Shown: piece after piece, positions 5,794 to 8,673 of the stretch
Layout of the letters: each line of letters starts with the position of its first letter
Position numbering within the stretch: the first letter of the stretch is position 1
Origin: Burkholderiales bacterium
GTDB taxonomy: Bacteria; Pseudomonadota; Gammaproteobacteria; Burkholderiales; Burkholderiaceae_C
Assembly (NCBI GenBank): GCA_028869035.1
Contig: JAGWTL010000107.1
Location: 1-8,673, forward strand
DNA length: 8,673 nt
Reading direction: 5' to 3'
The notes under the pieces: generated by a model
What the model was told of the DNA's origin: nothing
Seen by the model: only the letters and a program-made list of their open reading frames with translations
Database searches by the model: none
Made by a program: the position numbers and the translations under genes

Positions 5794-6344
5794 GCGCCGG
5801 CCTCCGGCTTGAGCAGTTCCTTGAACTGCTTGCGGAACTTGGCCACCTTGGGGCCGACGACGAAGGAGCAGTAGCCCTGGTCCGGGTGCTGCTTGAAATA
5901 GTCCTGGTGGTAGGCCTCGGCCGGCCAGTAGTTGGCCAGCGGCAGCACCTCGGTGACGAGGGGCGCGCCGAAAGTGCCGGCCTGCGCCAGCTCGGCCATC
6001 AAGGCCCTGGCCTCGCGCTCCTGCTCGGGCGCCGTGAAATAGACGCCGCTGCGGTACTGCGTGCCCACGTCGTTGCCCTGGCGATTGAGCGTGGTCGGGT
6101 CATGGGTGGCAAAAAAGACGCCCAACAGCTGTCGCACACTGACCTGTGTTGGGTCGTAGACCAGACGCACCACCTCGTTGTGCCCGGTCTGCCCGCCGCA
6201 GACCTGCTCGTAGCTGGGCCGCTGCACATGGCCGTTGCTGTAGCCGCTTTCGACATCGATCACGCCGCGCACCCGGTCGAACACGGCCTCGGTGCACCAG
6301 AAACAGCCGCCGCCTAGGACGAGGATGGGATGGTCATGGGGCAT
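5790..6344 (-). CDS. msrA: peptide-methionine (S)-S-oxide reductase MsrA
   Basis: A 184-residue protein with the MsrA active-site motif GGGCFWCTEA near the N-terminus (Cys14 as nucleophile). The family blocks GVIDVESGYSNGHV (27-40), YEQVCGGQTGHNEVV (45-59) and NYWPAEAYHQDYF (137-149) are present. A second cysteine in GYC (Cys159) could act as resolving residue together with or instead of Cys17. The enzyme reduces methionine-S-sulfoxide in proteins using thioredoxin; no export signal is present, so it is cytoplasmic. The length is normal. The ATG at 6342-6344 lacks a strong ribosome site. It is the first gene of the minus-strand set and overlaps the ABC ATPase by 4 bp. That is an unusual partner, perhaps reflecting oxidative stress during metal limitation or simply chance operon capture. 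It is divergent from the tetR efflux operon. Confidence 0.94.
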   Translation of the reverse strand: MPHDHPILVLGGGCFWCTEAVFDRVRGVIDVESGYSNGHVQRPSYEQVCGGQTGHNEVVRLVYDPTQVSVRQLLGVFFATHDPTTLNRQGNDVGTQYRSGVYFTAPEQEREARALMAELAQAGTFGAPLVTEVLPLANYWPAEAYHQDYFKQHPDQGYCSFVVGPKVAKFRKQFKELLKPEAGA

Positions 6345-6460
6345 GATGTAGTTCGCAGGTGGCAGGGGACTGCATCTTAATCAGGATGCCCCGACCCGCC
6401 CTTTACTCCGGCTTTACCGTTTCCGGACCGGCTTCTCACATCGGGCAGGCAGGATACGAC

Positions 6461-6490
6461 TTGACGGCTCTGGGGCTGCCGGATTACATT
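6461..6490 (+). promoter_or_regulatory. sigma-70-type promoter of the tetR-efflux operon
   Basis: TTGACG (6461-6466) and TACATT (6485-6490) are separated by 18 bases, a good -35 and a fair -10. Transcription would start near 6497-6500, inside the inverted repeat at 6490-6509 and about 30 bases before the tetR GTG. Overlap of the start site with an operator is the normal design for a self-repressed TetR operon. Confidence 0.5.
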
Positions 6491-6509
6491 AATAACCCGT
6501 CAGTCATTA
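6490..6509. promoter_or_regulatory. putative TetR operator (inverted repeat)
   Basis: TAATAAC (6490-6496) and GTCATTA (6503-6509) form an inverted repeat with 6 of 7 positions matching and a 6-base centre. It covers the predicted transcription start and lies 18 bases upstream of the regulator's start codon. TetR proteins typically bind such 20-bp operators next to their own gene. Half-sites of the TAAT(A/G)AC kind are common before efflux operons in this group, by memory. Confidence 0.5.
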
Positions 6510-6527
6510 GTAGCTGCTCAGGCCCTC

Positions 6528-7220
6528 GTGATCTCCAGACTTCTCACCGATACCTGCGCCAAGGTGCAGGCCAAACGCGAACGCCGCAAGGAAGCCCGCC
6601 CGGGCGAGTTGCTGGCCGCCGCGCTGGAACTCTTTGTCGAGAAGGGTTATGCCGCGACGCGCTCGGAGGAAGTGGCGCGCCGCGCCGGCGTCTCCAAGGG
6701 CACGCTTTTTCTCTACTTCGCCAGCAAAGAAGAGCTGTTCAAGGCCGTGGTGCGCGAGAACATCGCCGGGCGCTTTGCCGAATGGAACGCCGAGTTCGAG
6801 GTCTACCCGGGCAGCACGGCCGAGATGCTGCGCTACGCCATGATGATGTGGTGGGAACGCGTGGGCAACACCCCGGCGGCCGGCATCACCAAGCTCATGA
6901 TGAGCGAGGCCAGCAACTTCCCCGAACTGGCCGCCTTCTACCAGCAGGAAGTCATCGAGCCCGGCCACGAGTTGATCCGCCGCATCCTGCAACGCGGCAT
7001 AGACCGCGGCGAATTTCGCCCCATCGACACCGAGCTCGCCATCTACACGGTGCTGGCACCCATGATCTTCCTGATGTCCTGGAAGCACTCCTTTGGCGCC
7101 TGCGCCTGCCCTTCCACGATACTGCATCCCGAAAAATACCTCGAACTGCAGGTGCAGACTCTGCTGTACGGCCTGTGCGCGCCGGCCAGCAAGGGCACGC
7201 CCTTGGCCCAAGGAAAGTGA
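6528..7220 (+). CDS. TetR/AcrR-family transcriptional repressor of the efflux operon
   Basis: A 230-residue TetR-family regulator. The N-terminal DNA-binding domain (about 26-73) contains the typical helix-turn-helix wording TRSEEVARRAGVSKGTLFLY followed by FASKEELF. The rest is a helical ligand-binding and dimerisation domain with FPELAAFYQQEVIEPG (131-146) and RILQRGIDRGEFRPID (152-167), common in repressors of RND pumps. The start is GTG 6528 with a weak AGG ribosome site 5 bases upstream. A second in-frame GTG at 6564 would remove twelve residues before the basic N-terminal arm and cannot be excluded. The adaptor gene begins 6 bases after the stop, so regulator and pump share a transcript. 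It probably represses its own operon through the inverted repeat at 6490-6509 and is released by a pump substrate. The ligand is unknown. Confidence 0.9.
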   Translation: MISRLLTDTCAKVQAKRERRKEARPGELLAAALELFVEKGYAATRSEEVARRAGVSKGTLFLYFASKEELFKAVVRENIAGRFAEWNAEFEVYPGSTAEMLRYAMMMWWERVGNTPAAGITKLMMSEASNFPELAAFYQQEVIEPGHELIRRILQRGIDRGEFRPIDTELAIYTVLAPMIFLMSWKHSFGACACPSTILHPEKYLELQVQTLLYGLCAPASKGTPLAQGK

Positions 7221-7225
7221 AGAAG

Positions 7226-8371
7226 ATGAAACGCTGGATCAAATGGGGCCTGATGGGCCTGGTCGTCGCTCTGCTGGCCCTGGCCGTCCTGCGCGCCCTG
7301 GGCGCACGCAAGACCCAGCAGGCCGCGCTGGCCGAGCAGACCGCACGCGGCACGCAGACCGTGATCGAACTTGGTGCCGGTGACCTGCTGCCGCTGCAGA
7401 TGCAGGACATGCTGCGCGGCCTGCCGGTCTCGGGCACGCTCAAGGCGGCCAACTCGGCTTTTGTGAAGGCGCGCGTGCCGGGCGAGTTGCAGGGCCTGCG
7501 CGTGCGCGAAGGGGACGCCGTCAAGGCCGGCCAGGTGATCGCGCGCATCGACCCCGCCGAATACGAGGCTCGCCTGCGCCAGGCCCGGTTGCAGGCCGAC
7601 GCGGCCAAGGCGCAGATCGACATCGCGCAGCGCCAGTACGACAACAACAAGGCCCTGGTCGACCGGGGTTTCATCTCCAAGACCGCGCTGGACACCTCGC
7701 TGGCCAATCTGAACGCGGCCCGCGCCAGCTACGAGGCCGCCGTGGCCGCCGCCGACGTGGCGCAAAAGAGCGCTGCCGACACCGTGCTGCGTGCGCCCAT
7801 GGGCGGCCTGATCTCGCAGCGCCTGGCCCAGCCCGGCGAGCGCGTGGCGGTGGACACGCGCATCGTCGAGATCGTGGACCTCTCGCGCATGGAGATCGAG
7901 GCGGCGCTCAGCGCGGCCGACACGGTCGGCGTGCGCGTGGGCCAGCAGGCCCTGCTGCAGGTCGAAGGCTACGCGCAGGCGGTGCCGGCGCGCGTGGCCC
8001 GCATCAACCCCAGCACCCAGGCCGGCAGCCGCAGCGTGCTGGTCTACCTGCAGCTCAAGTCGGTGCCCGGCCTGCGCCAGGGCCTGTTTGTGCAGGGCAC
8101 GCTGGGCACCGAAAAGCTCAAGGCCCTGGCCGTGCCGCTGCAGCTCGTGCGCACCGACAAGCCCCGGCCCTATGTGCAGGTGGTCGAGAACCAGCAGGTG
8201 CGCCACGCCAGCGTCAGCCTGGGCGCGCGCGGCCAGGCCAGTGGGCAGGACATGGTGGTCGTGAGCGGCCTGCCCGAAGGCAGCCTGGTGCTGGCCGGCA
8301 CGGTCGGTCCGCTGCGCGAGGGCACGGCCGTGCGCAGCGCCGCCGCGGCGCCGGCTGCACAGGGTCGCTGA
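7226..8371 (+). CDS. RND efflux periplasmic adaptor (membrane fusion protein)
   Basis: A 381-residue adaptor that links an RND pump to an outer-membrane channel. A single N-terminal membrane helix (about 8-26) anchors it; there is no lipobox and no cysteine anywhere in the protein, so it is not a lipoprotein. Domains in order: a lipoyl-like half motif KARVPGELQGLRVREGDAVK (81-100) with ARIDPAEYEARL; a short alpha-hairpin (about 113-185) rich in Ala/Gln; the second lipoyl half LRAPMGGLISQRLAQPGERV (188-207); a beta-barrel (about 215-300); and a membrane-proximal domain ending near 370. The ATG at 7226 has AGGAAA (7211-7216) as ribosome site; a GTG at 7217 in the same frame is less likely. The open frame continues upstream inside tetR but is only a shadow. 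The pump gene starts 3 bases after the stop. Confidence 0.92.
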   Translation: MKRWIKWGLMGLVVALLALAVLRALGARKTQQAALAEQTARGTQTVIELGAGDLLPLQMQDMLRGLPVSGTLKAANSAFVKARVPGELQGLRVREGDAVKAGQVIARIDPAEYEARLRQARLQADAAKAQIDIAQRQYDNNKALVDRGFISKTALDTSLANLNAARASYEAAVAAADVAQKSAADTVLRAPMGGLISQRLAQPGERVAVDTRIVEIVDLSRMEIEAALSAADTVGVRVGQQALLQVEGYAQAVPARVARINPSTQAGSRSVLVYLQLKSVPGLRQGLFVQGTLGTEKLKALAVPLQLVRTDKPRPYVQVVENQQVRHASVSLGARGQASGQDMVVVSGLPEGSLVLAGTVGPLREGTAVRSAAAAPAAQGR

Positions 8372-8374
8372 GGC

Positions 8375-8673
8375 ATGTGGTTCACCCGCGTCAGCCTCAA
8401 GAACCCGGTCTTCGCCACCATGGTCATGCTGGCCTTTGTGGTGCTGGGCCTGTTCTCCTACCAGCGCCTGCAGGTCGACCAGTTTCCCAATGTGGACTTC
8501 CCCGTGGTGGTGGTCAGCACCGAATACCCGGGCGCCGCCCCCGAGATCGTCGAGAGCGAAGTCACCAAGAAGATCGAGGAAGGCGTCAACTCCATCGCCG
8601 GCATCAACGCGCTGACCTCGCGCAGCTACGAGAACCAGTCGGTGGTGATCATCGAGTTCCAGCTGCACATCGA
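8375..8673 (+). CDS. RND efflux inner-membrane pump, N-terminal part (cut by window end)
   Basis: An ATG at 8375, 3 bases after the adaptor stop, opens a frame that runs off the window with 99 full codons. The N-terminus MWFTRVSLKNPVFATMVMLA leads into the first membrane helix (about 12-29). The periplasmic wording typical of RND pumps follows: DQFPNVDFPVVVVST (35-49), YPGAAPEIVE (51-60), VTKKIEEGVNSIAGI (64-78) and SRSYENQSVVIIEFQL (83-98). The family's usual length is over 1000 residues, so about nine tenths lies outside. It would use the proton gradient to expel drugs, solvents or other lipophilic compounds together with the adaptor and an outer-membrane channel. Whether a channel gene follows cannot be seen. 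Confidence 0.93.
   Translation, partial: MWFTRVSLKNPVFATMVMLAFVVLGLFSYQRLQVDQFPNVDFPVVVVSTEYPGAAPEIVESEVTKKIEEGVNSIAGINALTSRSYENQSVVIIEFQLHI

Noticed and set aside
4115..5812. 565-codon plus-strand open frame over the ABC genes
   Set aside because: Antisense shadow of the permease and ATPase, whose motifs are intact on the minus strand.
6359..7225. Long upstream extension of the adaptor frame through tetR
   Set aside because: The real adaptor starts at ATG 7226 with a membrane helix. The upstream part overlaps tetR in another frame and is Arg-rich noise, not a fusion protein.
7043..8668. 541-codon minus-strand open frame over the efflux genes
   Set aside because: Antisense shadow of tetR, the adaptor and the pump; Gln/Ala/His/Gly-rich with no recognisable family.

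Overview
The window looks like chromosomal DNA of a high-GC betaproteobacterium, most likely order Burkholderiales, family Comamonadaceae. The reasons are strongly GC-biased third positions, long antisense open frames on both strands, protein sequences of Burkholderiales type, and two copies of an intergenic repeat that I recognise from memory in Comamonadaceae genomes. No database search was possible, so family names rest on motifs and remembered homologues.

Left part (1-932): a possible gene end (to about 77), then a degenerate intergenic repeat in minus orientation (about 81-232). Next comes a small unrecognised gene of markedly lower GC (337-600, 87 aa) with its own hairpin terminator (632-668), then a better preserved plus-oriented copy of the same repeat (about 704-900). 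The small gene therefore sits between inverted copies of one repeat.

Middle (933-6344, all minus strand): a compact gene set read from right to left. It runs msrA, ABC ATPase, FtsX/MacB-type ABC permease, DUF3299 protein, a small His-rich membrane protein (DUF2946-like), and a ZnuD-type TonB-dependent outer-membrane receptor. The first three genes overlap by 4 bp each, the fourth follows 3 bp later, and the fifth within about 25 bp. A 72-bp gap holding a perfect 12-bp palindrome precedes the receptor gene. The set resembles the zinc-regulated receptor and ABC/DUF3299 loci of other proteobacteria. I infer a metal (probably zinc) acquisition locus spanning the outer membrane, periplasm and inner membrane. 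msrA at its head is an unexpected partner. The receptor lacks the His/Asp-rich loop of neisserial ZnuD, whereas the permease has a His/Asp/Glu-rich periplasmic stretch.

Right part (6461-8673, plus strand): a TetR repressor with a promoter and overlapping operator, then an RND efflux adaptor and the first 99 codons of an RND inner-membrane pump, cut by the window end. This is a classic self-regulated efflux operon, divergent from msrA across a 183-bp intergenic region.

No tRNA, rRNA, CRISPR array, transposase or origin was seen. I found no clearly new defence or mobile system. The least explained parts are the low-GC orphan gene between inverted repeats and the metal locus with its His-rich small protein and permease loop.
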